Assembly (NCBI RefSeq): GCF_014201775.1
Contig: NZ_JACHFG010000002.1
Location: 283,454 to 347,453, forward strand
Origin: Borreliella yangtzensis
Lineage (GTDB): Bacteria > Spirochaetota > Spirochaetia > Borreliales > Borreliaceae
Direction: 5' to 3'
Length of the DNA stretch: 64,000 nt
Shown here: piece by piece, positions 17,170 to 26,847 of the stretch
Numbering within the stretch: the first letter of the stretch is position 1
Layout: every line of letters begins with the position of its first letter
Position numbers and translations under genes: made by a program
The notes under the pieces: generated by a model
Database searches by the model: none
Told to the model about the DNA's origin: nothing
Seen by the model: the letters and a program-made list of their open reading frames with translations, nothing else

Positions 17170-18543
17170 ATGGATATTAAAACTTTAAAAGGCTTTAAAG
17201 ATTATTTGCCTAAGGATTCTTTGATTCGAATTCATATTGTTAGGCAGATATTTAGCGTTCTTAATTCTTATAATTTTGAGCTAATAGATACTCCAGTCCT
17301 TGAATATTCAGAGTTGCTTTTAAAAAAGGGTGGGGATGAGGCTGAAAAGCAAATTTATAGGTTTAAAGATAATGGGGGTAGAGATGTTTCCATGCGATTT
17401 GATTTAACTGTTCCTTTTGCTAGATTTATTGCCACAAATATTTCTAGTTTAAAATTTCCTTTCAGACGTTCTCAATTTGGAAAAGTTTTCAGAGGAGAAA
17501 ATTCTCAAAAGGGTAGATACAGAGAATTTATGCAATTCGATTTTGATATAGTTGGAGAGGATAGTTTTAGAGGTGATGCCGAAATTCTTTCTGTTGTGTA
17601 TTATGGCCTTGAAGAGATTTTTTTGAATTTTATAGAAGGCATTAATAAAAAATTTATTATCCATTATTCGCATCTTGGTATATTAAATTCTTTTTTTGAA
17701 CGTTTAGGAATTAAAGAAAAATCCCTTTTTATTTTAAGAAATATTGACAAAATAGATAGAATAGGAATTGAGAAGGTTAAAGAGGAATTGCTTCTTGAGA
17801 TCGAAGAAAAGACTGTAAATTCGATCTTAAGTTTAATAGATTTGCAAGGCACTTTTAAAGATAAAATACAAACCTTAAAAAATATTTTGGGCGATAACAA
17901 CGAATCTATTAAGAGAGTAGAAGATGTTTTCAAGCACCTTAGTTTATTAAAAATTCAGGATTCTTTTAACTTAAATCTTAAAATAGCTCGTGGACTTGAT
18001 TATTATACAGGGATTGTTTTTGAATCTGAGGTATTTGGTAGTAATATGGGTAGTGTTTGTAGTGGGGGAAGATATGATAATTTAATCTCTTCGTTCTCAA
18101 ACTCTATTCAAAAGGTTTCAGGAGTTGGGGGATCTTTTGGTGTTGACAGAATAAAGGATATAATTGATCTTGAAAAGTTTAGTTATATTAAAATATTTGT
18201 AACTAAGGCCAGATCTAAAGTTTTAATTGTAAATCTAGATAGTGCTTTGCAAAATTATTATTATGAACTTGCTACTAGGTTTAGAAATCATGATTATTCT
18301 AAAATTAAAAATATTTCTTGTGAAGTATATTTTAAAAATAAAAATGGTAAAAACATTAAAGAACAAATAGAATATGCTTTGAGTAAAGAGATAAGATTTT
18401 TAGTTTTTGTTGGTCAAGAAGAATACAAAGAAAATAAAATGAAAGTAAGAGATTTGACAAAAAAAGAAGAGTTGCTTCTTTCTTTTGAAGAGTCAATAAA
18501 TCTTATCAAATGTAATGAAAAGTTGCTGTGTACTCCTTTTTAA
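17170..18543 (+). CDS. hisS: Histidyl-tRNA synthetase
   Basis: Class II synthetase that charges tRNA-His. 457 residues, close to family length. Motif 1 region KGFKDYLP at the N-terminus; motif 2 with FRRSQFGKVFRGE (about 97-110) and the QFDFDIVGED segment (about 125-134); the histidine-specific loop GLDYYTGIVFE (about 277-287); motif 3 VSGVGGSFGVDRI (about 316-328); then the anticodon-binding domain (about 350-450). AGAGGG lies upstream of the ATG. Apparently monocistronic; the next gene is convergent 46 bases away. Confidence 0.96.
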   Translation: MDIKTLKGFKDYLPKDSLIRIHIVRQIFSVLNSYNFELIDTPVLEYSELLLKKGGDEAEKQIYRFKDNGGRDVSMRFDLTVPFARFIATNISSLKFPFRRSQFGKVFRGENSQKGRYREFMQFDFDIVGEDSFRGDAEILSVVYYGLEEIFLNFIEGINKKFIIHYSHLGILNSFFERLGIKEKSLFILRNIDKIDRIGIEKVKEELLLEIEEKTVNSILSLIDLQGTFKDKIQTLKNILGDNNESIKRVEDVFKHLSLLKIQDSFNLNLKIARGLDYYTGIVFESEVFGSNMGSVCSGGRYDNLISSFSNSIQKVSGVGGSFGVDRIKDIIDLEKFSYIKIFVTKARSKVLIVNLDSALQNYYYELATRFRNHDYSKIKNISCEVYFKNKNGKNIKEQIEYALSKEIRFLVFVGQEEYKENKMKVRDLTKKEELLLSFEESINLIKCNEKLLCTPF

Positions 18544-18589
18544 TCCTGCATGTTTATTGTATTGAGAAATTTTAGCAAAAATATTAAGA

Positions 18590-19741
18590 TTAATTTGCAT
18601 TTTTATCTATTTTCCTAATTGTTATTGCATTTAAGGTAAGTTTATTCTTTTTATATTCTATTTGTCCTAGTATTTCAACATTGTCTTTAAAATCAATATC
18701 AATATCAAAGGTTGTTTTTGTTGGGATAATTCCTGCAAGTACATTTTTGTTGTATCCTACATAAAAGTCAAACTGAATTATGTTGTCTTTTTTTTCGACA
18801 TTATTGACTACGCCTTCCCATTTTACATATACATTTGAATAGATTGATGGATCTTTTTTAATATCTTTTAGGCTTAGGTATTCATTAAAGCTAATAAAAT
18901 CTGGTCTTGAGATAAAACTTGCAAGATTTTTGGCTTTGAGTTTTATGGATTCTGATGCATTTGAATTTAATATTTTATTTATTTCCACTCTTGCAAAATT
19001 ATCTTTCCCTGTTTTTAAATAAACTTTGATTTTTTCAAAAGAATTTTTAATTTCGTTGTTGGTTAGTATTAATATAAATTGTCCTTCTTCATTTTTTATT
19101 TTTTCTTTATTACTTATTTTAATGTCGTCAATGTAAGCAGCAATGTTGTTTAAATTTTTATTTATTTCTGCTTTTAGGTTTGTTGATATTGTTATGTTTT
19201 GTTTATAAAAAATAAAATAGATTGCTAACATTGAAATAAATACAATTCCTCCAATAGCAATTATTATGATTAACTTTGTTAAATTTTTATTAGGTATTGC
19301 TTTAATTATTGGGAACAATTTTTCAAATAGATTGCTATTTTTTAAAAAAACAGATCCTTTGATTGGATTTTTTCGAATAATTTCAAGAGACAGTTCTGAT
19401 CGATCTACTTCTTGATTTTCTTCTATCATTTTAAGCCATATCTGAATAGCTTTTTCTTCTTTACCTTGGCTTACTAAAAGTATAGCAATAGCTTGTTTTA
19501 TATTTGGTTCGCTAGGGTTTAAAGTGTAAGCTTTTTTAAGATATGTTTGGGCATTGCCAAGGTTCCCAGCACGAAGATAAGACATTCCTAAGACATAGTG
19601 ATATAAATAGTAATTTTTATAGAAAAAGATTTCTTTTTCTAGGAGCTTTATTGCCTGTGAATATTTTTTTGAATTATAGTAATAAATAGCCTTGTTAATA
19701 ACTTTATTAGGTTCCATATTAGCTAAAATTTGACCCCACAA
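18590..19741 (-). CDS. TPR-containing single-pass membrane protein (hypothetical)
   Basis: Up to 383 residues. The N-terminal part (about 10-110) has two to three TPR-like helix pairs with the A/G/Y/P pattern (YYNSKKYSQAIKLLEKE; LGMSYLRAGNLGNAQTYLKKAYTLNP). A membrane helix follows at about 156-179, then a roughly 200-residue C-terminal region with no motif I recognise. Topology suggests a cytoplasmic TPR head and an extracytoplasmic tail. The start is uncertain: TTG at 19741 or ATG at 19717 (MEPNKVIN), neither with a strong ribosome site. It is divergent from the next TPR gene. Confidence 0.75.
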   Translation of the reverse strand: MWGQILANMEPNKVINKAIYYYNSKKYSQAIKLLEKEIFFYKNYYLYHYVLGMSYLRAGNLGNAQTYLKKAYTLNPSEPNIKQAIAILLVSQGKEEKAIQIWLKMIEENQEVDRSELSLEIIRKNPIKGSVFLKNSNLFEKLFPIIKAIPNKNLTKLIIIIAIGGIVFISMLAIYFIFYKQNITISTNLKAEINKNLNNIAAYIDDIKISNKEKIKNEEGQFILILTNNEIKNSFEKIKVYLKTGKDNFARVEINKILNSNASESIKLKAKNLASFISRPDFISFNEYLSLKDIKKDPSIYSNVYVKWEGVVNNVEKKDNIIQFDFYVGYNKNVLAGIIPTKTTFDIDIDFKDNVEILGQIEYKKNKLTLNAITIRKIDKNAN

Positions 19742-19823
19742 TTTTCTTTTTAATATTATAATATAAGATCCTTTTTTAAAAGGATAATAAATAGAATATT
19801 GTTATTTTGTCTTAAGTTCTTGT

Positions 19824-19851
19824 TTGACTAAAAATTGATAAATGATATAAT
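19824..19851 (+). promoter_or_regulatory. Sigma-70 promoter of the TPR-greA-recA operon
   Basis: TTGACT (19824-19829), a 16-base spacer and TATAAT (19846-19851) with an upstream TG (extended -10). It is one of the best-formed promoters in the window and probably drives a long plus-strand transcript. Confidence 0.8.
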
Positions 19852-19899
19852 TATATCAAGTGTAATGGGGTTTTTATATATTTTTAAAATGGTGGGGAT

Positions 19900-20844
19900 G
19901 TGTCATCAGAAAGAGTCATTGAATTGATCAAAGAGATTTATTTAGATTTTAGAAAAGGCAATTTCAAAGAGGCTTTAATAAAATCCGAAGAAGCTCATTC
20001 TCTTGATTTTGATAATATTGAAATTTTAACAGCTTTGAAAAGTTCTGTGTATTGGAATGGCCAAGTTGAAAGTCTTGATAGAATAGGGCAGGATTATGAA
20101 AAAGCAGAATTTTTAATAAGAGAGTGGAATAGTTTTGCGGGTCGATATTTGAAAAAAATGGGTTGTAATTTTTTGCAAGGTCGTAATTCTATAAAATATT
20201 TTGTATTTCAGACTTGTCTTTACATATATAAAAATATATACAAACTGCATCCAGAAAATTTGGATCTTTTAATAAAAATTGCTAAGTCTTATAAGGGTAT
20301 GGGAAATTACGAGAGGGCAATTAATGTCTTTTTGCAAATATTAGGAGGTGCTAAAGAAAATTCAGATGTTGTTGCAGAGCTTGCTGATTCTTATGCACTG
20401 GTTGATGAAATTAAAGAGGCTAAAGTCTTATTCAGAGAGGCTTTTTTTATCAATCCTCAAAAGATAGATATATATTCTCTTGAGTCTGATATGATTTTAA
20501 GATTAATAGATCTTATTAAGTCTGACAGAAACATTTCAGATGATCTTATAAAAGAATGGATTCCTGTTTATGGTTCTCTTAATGGTGTTTTTAATGTTAA
20601 AAGAGAATTAAGGCCTATAGAGCTTGGACAGCTAAAGCAGTCTGTTTACAGTTTGCGCAATGAACTTAAAGAAAAGTCTTATAGATCAATAAATGAGAGT
20701 ATATTACTTCCAAGGCTTATTAATAAGTATTTTTGGCTTATTGATCATTATGTAAGGATAAAAGAGGATAGAGCTCGCATTGATGAGATTTTGTTATATA
20801 TAAAAGAAATAGACTTGGGAATTTACCAACAATATGTAAATTAG
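19900..20844 (+). CDS. TPR-repeat protein (hypothetical)
   Basis: 314 residues without signal peptide or membrane segment, so probably cytoplasmic. TPR-like helices are visible at about 15-40 (GNFKEALIKSEEAHSLD) and 125-185 (IAKSYKGMGNYERAINVFLQI; ADSYALVDEIKEAKVLFREA). The GTG start is placed 3-10 bases after the G-rich GGTGGGGA. It directly precedes the greA fusion gene, 36 bases away, whose N-terminal half is also helical-repeat-like, so the two may work together. No enzyme motif seen. Confidence 0.8.
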   Translation: MSSERVIELIKEIYLDFRKGNFKEALIKSEEAHSLDFDNIEILTALKSSVYWNGQVESLDRIGQDYEKAEFLIREWNSFAGRYLKKMGCNFLQGRNSIKYFVFQTCLYIYKNIYKLHPENLDLLIKIAKSYKGMGNYERAINVFLQILGGAKENSDVVAELADSYALVDEIKEAKVLFREAFFINPQKIDIYSLESDMILRLIDLIKSDRNISDDLIKEWIPVYGSLNGVFNVKRELRPIELGQLKQSVYSLRNELKEKSYRSINESILLPRLINKYFWLIDHYVRIKEDRARIDEILLYIKEIDLGIYQQYVN

Positions 20845-20880
20845 TTGCTTGACACTAAAAATCAATGTTAGGAGAGTTTA

Positions 20881-23583
20881 ATGTCTAGTGTTACCATAAA
20901 AAAATTAGATAGTATTTTGCAAGAAGATAAATGGACAAGAATAGTTGTTAATAACTATTCTCTTGCTAAAATAAAAGAATTGGATGATTTAATAGATAAT
21001 ATAATTGATGAGGGATTAACAGAAGATGTGCTTGATATTTGTGGCAAACATTTAAAGGATGTTAAAAAAAGTATAGCAGGGCTTTATATTTCTGGAATGC
21101 TTATATATAGTAGGCGCCCTTTAAATGATATGAATTTACTTGCTGTTATTGATTTATTTTCTCAAAATTTAAAGTGGACTCTTGTTGAGCATATATGTAA
21201 TGAAATGCTTTCTGTTTCTGAAAATAAGCACGCTCTTTATACTCTTGCAAAAATATATGCCCAAAATAATGAAAATGATAAGCTTCCAAGTATTTGGACT
21301 AGAATTGTTGAAGCAGATATTGATGACACTGTGTTTGTAAGACAACTTGCTACTTATTATGAAACTATTGATTTGCAAAAATCAATTTTTTATTTTAGAA
21401 AGGCCATTTATCGTTTTATTGATAAAAAACAAATGTCAGGAATTAGAGAAGTATGGGCAAAACTTATTCATTATGTTTCAGATGATTTTGATTCTTTTTT
21501 ACTTATTTTACAAAAAATTGAAAAAGATCTTGGATTTAAAAAGGCTATAGTTCTTTATGAAGATTTGTTTGATCATTACTCTTTGACTGATAATATTGAT
21601 GAAACAATAGAAATTTTAAAAGGTATTTTAAAACTTGACAATAAAAATCATAAAGCAAGAGAAAATTTAGTTAAATTTTTAAGAGAAAGATACAAAGATG
21701 TAAAGAATATTGAGGATTATCTTCTAAAATCTGATATTGAAAACTTAGATAAAAATTTTGTTGACGTATATTCAGATTTTGAAAAATATTTATTTTTTGC
21801 AAAGGGCAACTTTGTTTATCACCAAACTTGGTCTGTTGGAATAGTGAGGGATGTAAATGATCATGGCATTACTGTTGATTTTGTTTCTAAAAGAGGCCAT
21901 TTTATTGGTTTTGATATGGCAATGACGGCTCTTTCTCCTCTTAGCAGAGAGGATATTAGGGTATTAAAGGCTATAACTCCCAAAGAGGAACTTGCAGATA
22001 GAGTAAAAAAAGATATTGAGTGGGCTGTAAAAGTTATTATAAAAAGTTATAAAGCTATTGATTTAAAGGGAATAAAAAAAGAGTTAGTACCAAGCTTGAT
22101 GACTCAAAGTTCATGGAATTCATGGAGCTTGAAGGCAAAACAAATTTTAAAAGATAATCCCCATTTTGTTATGGATTCTGGGAAGCTTGATTATTATATA
22201 TATAATGAGAGATCTTCCAATTTGAATGAAAAAATGTATGATAAATTTAAAATTGAGAAAGATTTTTATAAAAGATACGAAATATTTATAAACTATTGTA
22301 ATGTTAAAGGAATTGTTAAGGATTTGCATATTGAAGAAGAGATGCTCAACTATTTTTTAATTTATGTTAACAATTTTACAAAGGTCGATCATCATGTTAT
22401 AAGTTCTTATGTTATTCTTAGGTCTTTAGGTAATTTTTCTGAAGAATTGTCATTAAAAGTTAATATAGAAAAAGATGTTAATTTGGAATCCCTTTTAAAG
22501 GAGTATCCAAAAGGAATAGTGGATCTTTTTGATTCAATTTTGAGTGCAGAAATTAAAAAAGAATTGGTTATTTTAATTAAAAAAGAACTTAGTAATTGGA
22601 TTTTATACTATAAGGAACTTTTCCCTCATTCTGTTAATAAAAAATTGGTTGAATCACTTTACAAAGAAGATCCTAAAGAAGTGGAAAAATTATTTAATTA
22701 TGTTATAAAAAATTATAAGATCTACAAAGATGCTTATATTTGGATTTTGAAGCACTATAAAACCTATTCTGTTGAGCTGAGTTATTCAGATTCGGATCTT
22801 TTAGCTAATTTGATTAAAATTTTAACAGACAGTGTTATTAGAATTAATAATAAAAATAATTCTGTTGCAAGTAAAAGAATTTATAAAATGGTAATTAATC
22901 TTTTAGTTAAAGATGAATATCTTAAATCGGTCTTAGGATGTGTTAAAGATGAAGAGCTTGCAAAGAGAGTTTATATGACCTGTTTTTATGTAAAAGATTT
23001 TCCGCCCAAGGATCTTTTAGAGATTAAATCTATAATAAGACAATTATTTGATTCGGTTGAGTTTGAAGATGAAAAAATGCAACTTTCGGGTGAGAAAATG
23101 GAAATTGGATTTTTAACCATATTAAGCTCTTTGAATAAAAAGCAAAAAGAGCTTAAACATTTAAAGGAAGTTGAAATTCCAGAAAATTCAAAAGAAATTG
23201 GGAAAGCTCGTGAACTTGGTGATTTAAAAGAAAATGCTGAATATCATTCTGCTAAGGAAAAACAACAGTTTTTGACAAAAAGATTAAATTCTTTAATGTT
23301 GGAAATAGAGAGTGCAAAAGTTATAGATACTAAAGATCTTCAAAGTTCTGTTGTTGGTTTCGGGACTAAGGTCATCATTTTAAATGAGACTACAGGTAAA
23401 GATGAATCTTATTTAATACTTGGGCCCTGGGAATCAAATCCTGATGAAGGCATTATTTCATATAAATCACCTTTTGGAGAAAATTTACTTGATTCTAGAG
23501 AAGGTGATAATCTCAATTTTGTTATAAATAATACTAATTTTAGATATTTTGTAAAGAAAATAGAACCCATAAAATTTAGCTAG
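20881..23583 (+). CDS. greA: GreA transcript cleavage factor with large N-terminal helical extension
   Basis: The last 160 or so of 900 residues are GreA: coiled coil with the acidic tip ARELGDLKENAEYHSAKEKQ (about 769-788), which inserts into the RNA polymerase secondary channel and triggers cleavage of backtracked RNA, then the globular C-terminal domain (SSVVGFGTKVIIL ... GPWESNPDEGIISYKSPFG). The catalytic-tip Asp and Glu are kept. Residues 1 to about 735 are an extension of mostly alpha-helical, TPR/HAT-like sequence, with a short KOW-like segment (FVYHQTWSVGIVRDVNDHG, about 303-321). Ordinary GreA is about 158 residues. AGGAGA precedes the ATG. Confidence 0.93.
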   Translation: MSSVTIKKLDSILQEDKWTRIVVNNYSLAKIKELDDLIDNIIDEGLTEDVLDICGKHLKDVKKSIAGLYISGMLIYSRRPLNDMNLLAVIDLFSQNLKWTLVEHICNEMLSVSENKHALYTLAKIYAQNNENDKLPSIWTRIVEADIDDTVFVRQLATYYETIDLQKSIFYFRKAIYRFIDKKQMSGIREVWAKLIHYVSDDFDSFLLILQKIEKDLGFKKAIVLYEDLFDHYSLTDNIDETIEILKGILKLDNKNHKARENLVKFLRERYKDVKNIEDYLLKSDIENLDKNFVDVYSDFEKYLFFAKGNFVYHQTWSVGIVRDVNDHGITVDFVSKRGHFIGFDMAMTALSPLSREDIRVLKAITPKEELADRVKKDIEWAVKVIIKSYKAIDLKGIKKELVPSLMTQSSWNSWSLKAKQILKDNPHFVMDSGKLDYYIYNERSSNLNEKMYDKFKIEKDFYKRYEIFINYCNVKGIVKDLHIEEEMLNYFLIYVNNFTKVDHHVISSYVILRSLGNFSEELSLKVNIEKDVNLESLLKEYPKGIVDLFDSILSAEIKKELVILIKKELSNWILYYKELFPHSVNKKLVESLYKEDPKEVEKLFNYVIKNYKIYKDAYIWILKHYKTYSVELSYSDSDLLANLIKILTDSVIRINNKNNSVASKRIYKMVINLLVKDEYLKSVLGCVKDEELAKRVYMTCFYVKDFPPKDLLEIKSIIRQLFDSVEFEDEKMQLSGEKMEIGFLTILSSLNKKQKELKHLKEVEIPENSKEIGKARELGDLKENAEYHSAKEKQQFLTKRLNSLMLEIESAKVIDTKDLQSSVVGFGTKVIILNETTGKDESYLILGPWESNPDEGIISYKSPFGENLLDSREGDNLNFVINNTNFRYFVKKIEPIKFS

Positions 23584-23595
23584 GAAAAATTAAGA

Positions 23596-24693
23596 ATGTC
23601 AAAGTTAAAGGAAAAAAGAAAAAAGATCGTTAATATAGAGAGAGTAAACAAAGAGGAAGCTATTGAACTTGCAAGAGTTCAAATAGAAAAAACTTTTGGA
23701 AAAGGAAGCCTTATTAAGATGGGAGAATCTCCTGTTGGAAAAGGCATAATTAGTATATCAAGTGGATCTATTGTGCTAGATGAAGCTCTTGGTATTGGTG
23801 GATATCCTAGAGGGCGCATAATAGAAATCTTTGGGCCTGAGTCGTCCGGTAAGACTACTTTGACTCTTCAAGCGATTGCTGAGGTTCAAAAAGAAGGGGG
23901 CATAGCTGCTTTTATTGATGCTGAGCATGCTCTTGATCCTGTTTATGCAAAAGCTTTGGGAGTTAATGTTGCAGAACTTTGGCTTAGTCAGCCTGACACC
24001 GGAGAGCAAGCTCTTGAGATTGCTGAGCATTTAATCAGAAGCGGTGGTATTGATTTGATCGTAGTTGATTCTGTGGCAGCTTTAACCCCTAAATTAGAGA
24101 TAGATGGAGAAATGGGAGATTCCCAGATTGGTCTTCAAGCTAGGCTAATGAGTAAGGCGCTTCGAAAGATTACGGGCATACTTTCTAAATCTAATACTTG
24201 CATTATGTTTATTAATCAAATAAGAATGAGGATTGGTATTATGTTTGGCAATCCTGAGACTACTACTGGTGGGCATGCTTTAAAGTTTTATTCATCTATT
24301 AGGCTTGAAGTTAGAAAAATTGAACAAGTAACTAGGTCAGGTTCAAGTGATGATGTTATTGGCAATAGAATTAGAGTTAAGATTGTGAAAAATAAGGTTG
24401 CCCCCCCTTTTCGTAAAGTAGAATTGGTAATTTATTTTGGAAAAGGTATTTCAAGAGAAGCTGGTATTTTAGATGCTGCTATTAAGTATAATTTAATACA
24501 AAAAACAGGGTCTTGGTATTCATTAGGAGATAATAAGTTGGGACAGGGGAGAGAGAGTGTTATTGAATATCTTAGCAAAGAATTAGGACTTACAAATGAT
24601 TTGGACAAGAGTCTTAGAAAAATTATTTTTAATAATTTTGATCAAGAGAATGTTAATTCTATTGAATTTAAGGAAAATGAATATGAGCAGTAA
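23596..24693 (+). CDS. recA: Recombinase RecA
   Basis: DNA-dependent ATPase for homologous recombination and repair; 365 residues. Walker [10 protein letters not shown] (80-88), Walker B region [12 protein letters not shown], loop L1 with [19 protein letters not shown] and loop L2 region [16 protein letters not shown] are all present, as is the C-terminal domain. The ATG at 23596 is 12 bases after greA and probably depends on the same transcript. No LexA-type operator is apparent, and Borrelia lacks a classical SOS response. Confidence 0.97.
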   Translation: MSKLKEKRKKIVNIERVNKEEAIELARVQIEKTFGKGSLIKMGESPVGKGIISISSGSIVLDEALGIGGYPRGRIIEIFGPESSGKTTLTLQAIAEVQKEGGIAAFIDAEHALDPVYAKALGVNVAELWLSQPDTGEQALEIAEHLIRSGGIDLIVVDSVAALTPKLEIDGEMGDSQIGLQARLMSKALRKITGILSKSNTCIMFINQIRMRIGIMFGNPETTTGGHALKFYSSIRLEVRKIEQVTRSGSSDDVIGNRIRVKIVKNKVAPPFRKVELVIYFGKGISREAGILDAAIKYNLIQKTGSWYSLGDNKLGQGRESVIEYLSKELGLTNDLDKSLRKIIFNNFDQENVNSIEFKENEYEQ

Positions 24694-24704
24694 GGAAAGT
24701 TTAA

Positions 24705-25466
24705 ATGTCAGAATTAAGTAGCTATTCCATCAATCTTGATAATTTTACAGGTGGAATAGAGCTTTTTTTTGAATATGTTAACATGAATAGACATGTTTTA
24801 AAAACTTTAAGTTTAAATCAAATAATTGAAGAGTTCACAAATGTTTCAAGCGATCTTAATATAAGCATTAGGGGACTTATTGATTTTTTTTATCTTGCTA
24901 ACAATTTGTTTTATTGGAAGACGCAAATTTTATTCCCATTAAAGCTTGAATACAAAGAAAAAGTAGGACGCAAAATTGTGGAAAGGTTAATAGATCATAG
25001 TAAGAATAGAGAAAATGAAAAATTACAATTAAATCAAATAAAGAATTTCAAATTTTATGACTCAAAAATGATTGAAGATTTTATTTTTGGTTATAGTGGT
25101 AATTTTGTTAAAAATATTAATGCTATTTCTAATGATAAAAATAAAAATTTAAAGAAAAAGTCTAGTGTATTGAAGGAAAAAGTTATTAATAAAAATTTAT
25201 TGTGCAATAAAAAATTTAAGGCTGTTTGTAATAAATATGAATTGAAAATTTTTGAGAAAAAAATGAAAATTATTTCTATCTTAAATAAAGAGAGTAGTGT
25301 AATTTTTGAATCTTTTTTAGATTTTAATGCTGATAATTATTCTTTTGAAAGATTCTCTTATTTTTTAGTATCTCTTGAGTGTAAAATGCTTAATATTGTG
25401 AATTTAGGATATCTGAACAATAAATTAGTATTGTATCGGGGTTGTAAAATTAATGACTACACTTAA
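24705..25466 (+). CDS. ScpA-like segregation/condensation protein (divergent)
   Basis: 253 residues. The N-terminal 85 match the kleisin ScpA plan: 'YSINLDNFTGGIELFFEYV' (family: vkL.nFeGPLdlLL.li), 'LSLNQIIEEFTNVSSDLN' (family: I..IteQYl.yl), and 'LIDFFYLANNLFYWKTQILFP' (family: a.efLvmAatLl.iKsr.LLP). The C-terminal part (about 175-250) would form the winged-helix end. The middle is lysine-rich and low complexity. ScpA bridges SMC heads in chromosome compaction. Its place directly before an RluB-type gene is the classical scpA-scpB-rluB arrangement without scpB. The assignment is by motif reading only. Confidence 0.65.
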   Translation: MSELSSYSINLDNFTGGIELFFEYVNMNRHVLKTLSLNQIIEEFTNVSSDLNISIRGLIDFFYLANNLFYWKTQILFPLKLEYKEKVGRKIVERLIDHSKNRENEKLQLNQIKNFKFYDSKMIEDFIFGYSGNFVKNINAISNDKNKNLKKKSSVLKEKVINKNLLCNKKFKAVCNKYELKIFEKKMKIISILNKESSVIFESFLDFNADNYSFERFSYFLVSLECKMLNIVNLGYLNNKLVLYRGCKINDYT

Positions 25467-26196
25467 AACCCCCAGAGTTCAAGTGTTTTTAGCTGAAAAG
25501 GGAATAGGTTCAAGAAGATTTTGCGAGGATCTGATAAAAAATAAGCTTGTAAGGGTTAATGGTTCTATTGCTAAGCTTGGTTATAGGGTGGTTTTAGGGG
25601 ATAGAATAGTTTATAAGAAACAAGTTTATGTTTTTACAGACTTTCAAAGTAAAATTTATTTGGCTCTTAACAAGCCTAAAAATTATTTATGTTCCAATTT
25701 TGATGTTAATGGAAGAAAGTTAGCAATATCTTTAGTACAGCCCTTGTTTAAAGAGCGTATATTTTCAATTGGTAGGCTTGATTTTAAAAGTTCTGGACTT
25801 TTATTATTCACTAATGATGGTAAATTTGCAAATGATATTATTCATCCAAGAGGAAAAGTTGAAAGAGAGTATATTATTGAATCAAAAAAAAATATTGATG
25901 AAAATTTGCTTATTTCTTTTAAGTCAGGTATAAAAATAAAAAAAGAATTTTTTAAATTAAAATCTTATGAAATTTTAAATAAAAATTCTGCTAGATTGAT
26001 TTTAGATGAGGGAAAAAATAGGGAAATAAGAAAAGTGTTTTTAAGCAAAAATGTTTTTTTAAAAAAAATTCATAGAATTAGAATTGGCAATATTAATTTA
26101 GATAGTTTAAAGGAAGGTCAAGTAAAAATTGTTCCTTTAGTTAAGATAAATAGGTTAAGATCCAGACTGGAGAATTTAAATGATAATAGCAATTGA
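25453..26196 (+). CDS. RsuA/RluB-family pseudouridine synthase
   Basis: Converts a uridine to pseudouridine in rRNA, most likely 23S (RluB-type). 247 residues: S4 RNA-binding domain (about 8-60, VQVFLAEKGIGSRRFCEDLI), then the synthase domain with LALNKPKNYLCS (about 70-81) and the catalytic GRLDFKSSGLLLFTNDG (about 108-124, Asp 111 as nucleophile). The EGKNREIRKVF motif (about 189-199) is near the end. It overlaps the preceding scpA-like gene by 14 bases and the following cmk by 17, so translation is likely coupled. Confidence 0.9.
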   Translation: MTTLKTPRVQVFLAEKGIGSRRFCEDLIKNKLVRVNGSIAKLGYRVVLGDRIVYKKQVYVFTDFQSKIYLALNKPKNYLCSNFDVNGRKLAISLVQPLFKERIFSIGRLDFKSSGLLLFTNDGKFANDIIHPRGKVEREYIIESKKNIDENLLISFKSGIKIKKEFFKLKSYEILNKNSARLILDEGKNREIRKVFLSKNVFLKKIHRIRIGNINLDSLKEGQVKIVPLVKINRLRSRLENLNDNSN

Positions 26197-26845
26197 TGGA
26201 CCTTCGGCATCAGGAAAAAGTTCAATTGCAAGAGAGCTTGGTATAAGATTGGGCTATAAATTTATAAGCTCTGGTTATCTTTATAGAATAGTAACTTTAA
26301 TTGCCCAAAGGTCTTCCATGAATAGCTGTGATTTTATCAGCGAGAATAGACTTTTGAATTTGATTCTTGAAAATGAGATAAGTTTTAACAATTTCAGCTT
26401 TTTGCTTAATGGAGAGAATGTTGAAAGTCAAATTTTAAACGATAAGATTGATTTTCAAGTTTCTTTTTATTCTTCTTATATTGGAATAAGAAATATTGTG
26501 AATAAAAAGTTAAGAGAGGTTGTTAAATTTAGCAATGATAATTATATAATAGAAGGTAGAGATATTACTACTGTTGTTTTTCCAGAATCTGAATTCAAAA
26601 TATATCTTGATGCTTCTGTTAAAGTTCGAGCTTTGAGGCGATATAAGCAAAGAAATGGGAATGAGACTTTAGAAGAATTAGAGCGTACTCTAGAAATAAG
26701 AGATGATGTTGACAAGAGAAAACAATATGGTAAGTTAGAATTATCAAAAGGGGTTTTTTACCTTGATACAAGCTACAAAGGATTAGACGATGTATGTAAT
26801 ATTATAATAGAAAAGTTTAATTTGAAAAAAGTAAGAGAGAGGTGA
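26180..26845 (+). CDS. cmk: Cytidylate kinase
   Basis: Phosphorylates CMP and dCMP with ATP in the cytoplasm. 221 residues, family length. P-loop IAIDGPSASGKSSIA (about 3-17), the NMP-binding region and the EGRDITTVVFPESEFKIYLDA segment (about 124-144) with RDxTT conserved. The arginine-rich lid RALRRYKQR (about 150-158) follows. It overlaps the pseudouridine synthase gene by 17 bases, and rpsA starts 2 bases after its stop; cmk-rpsA adjacency is widespread in bacteria. Confidence 0.95.
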   Translation: MIIAIDGPSASGKSSIARELGIRLGYKFISSGYLYRIVTLIAQRSSMNSCDFISENRLLNLILENEISFNNFSFLLNGENVESQILNDKIDFQVSFYSSYIGIRNIVNKKLREVVKFSNDNYIIEGRDITTVVFPESEFKIYLDASVKVRALRRYKQRNGNETLEELERTLEIRDDVDKRKQYGKLELSKGVFYLDTSYKGLDDVCNIIIEKFNLKKVRER

Positions 26846-26847
26846 GA

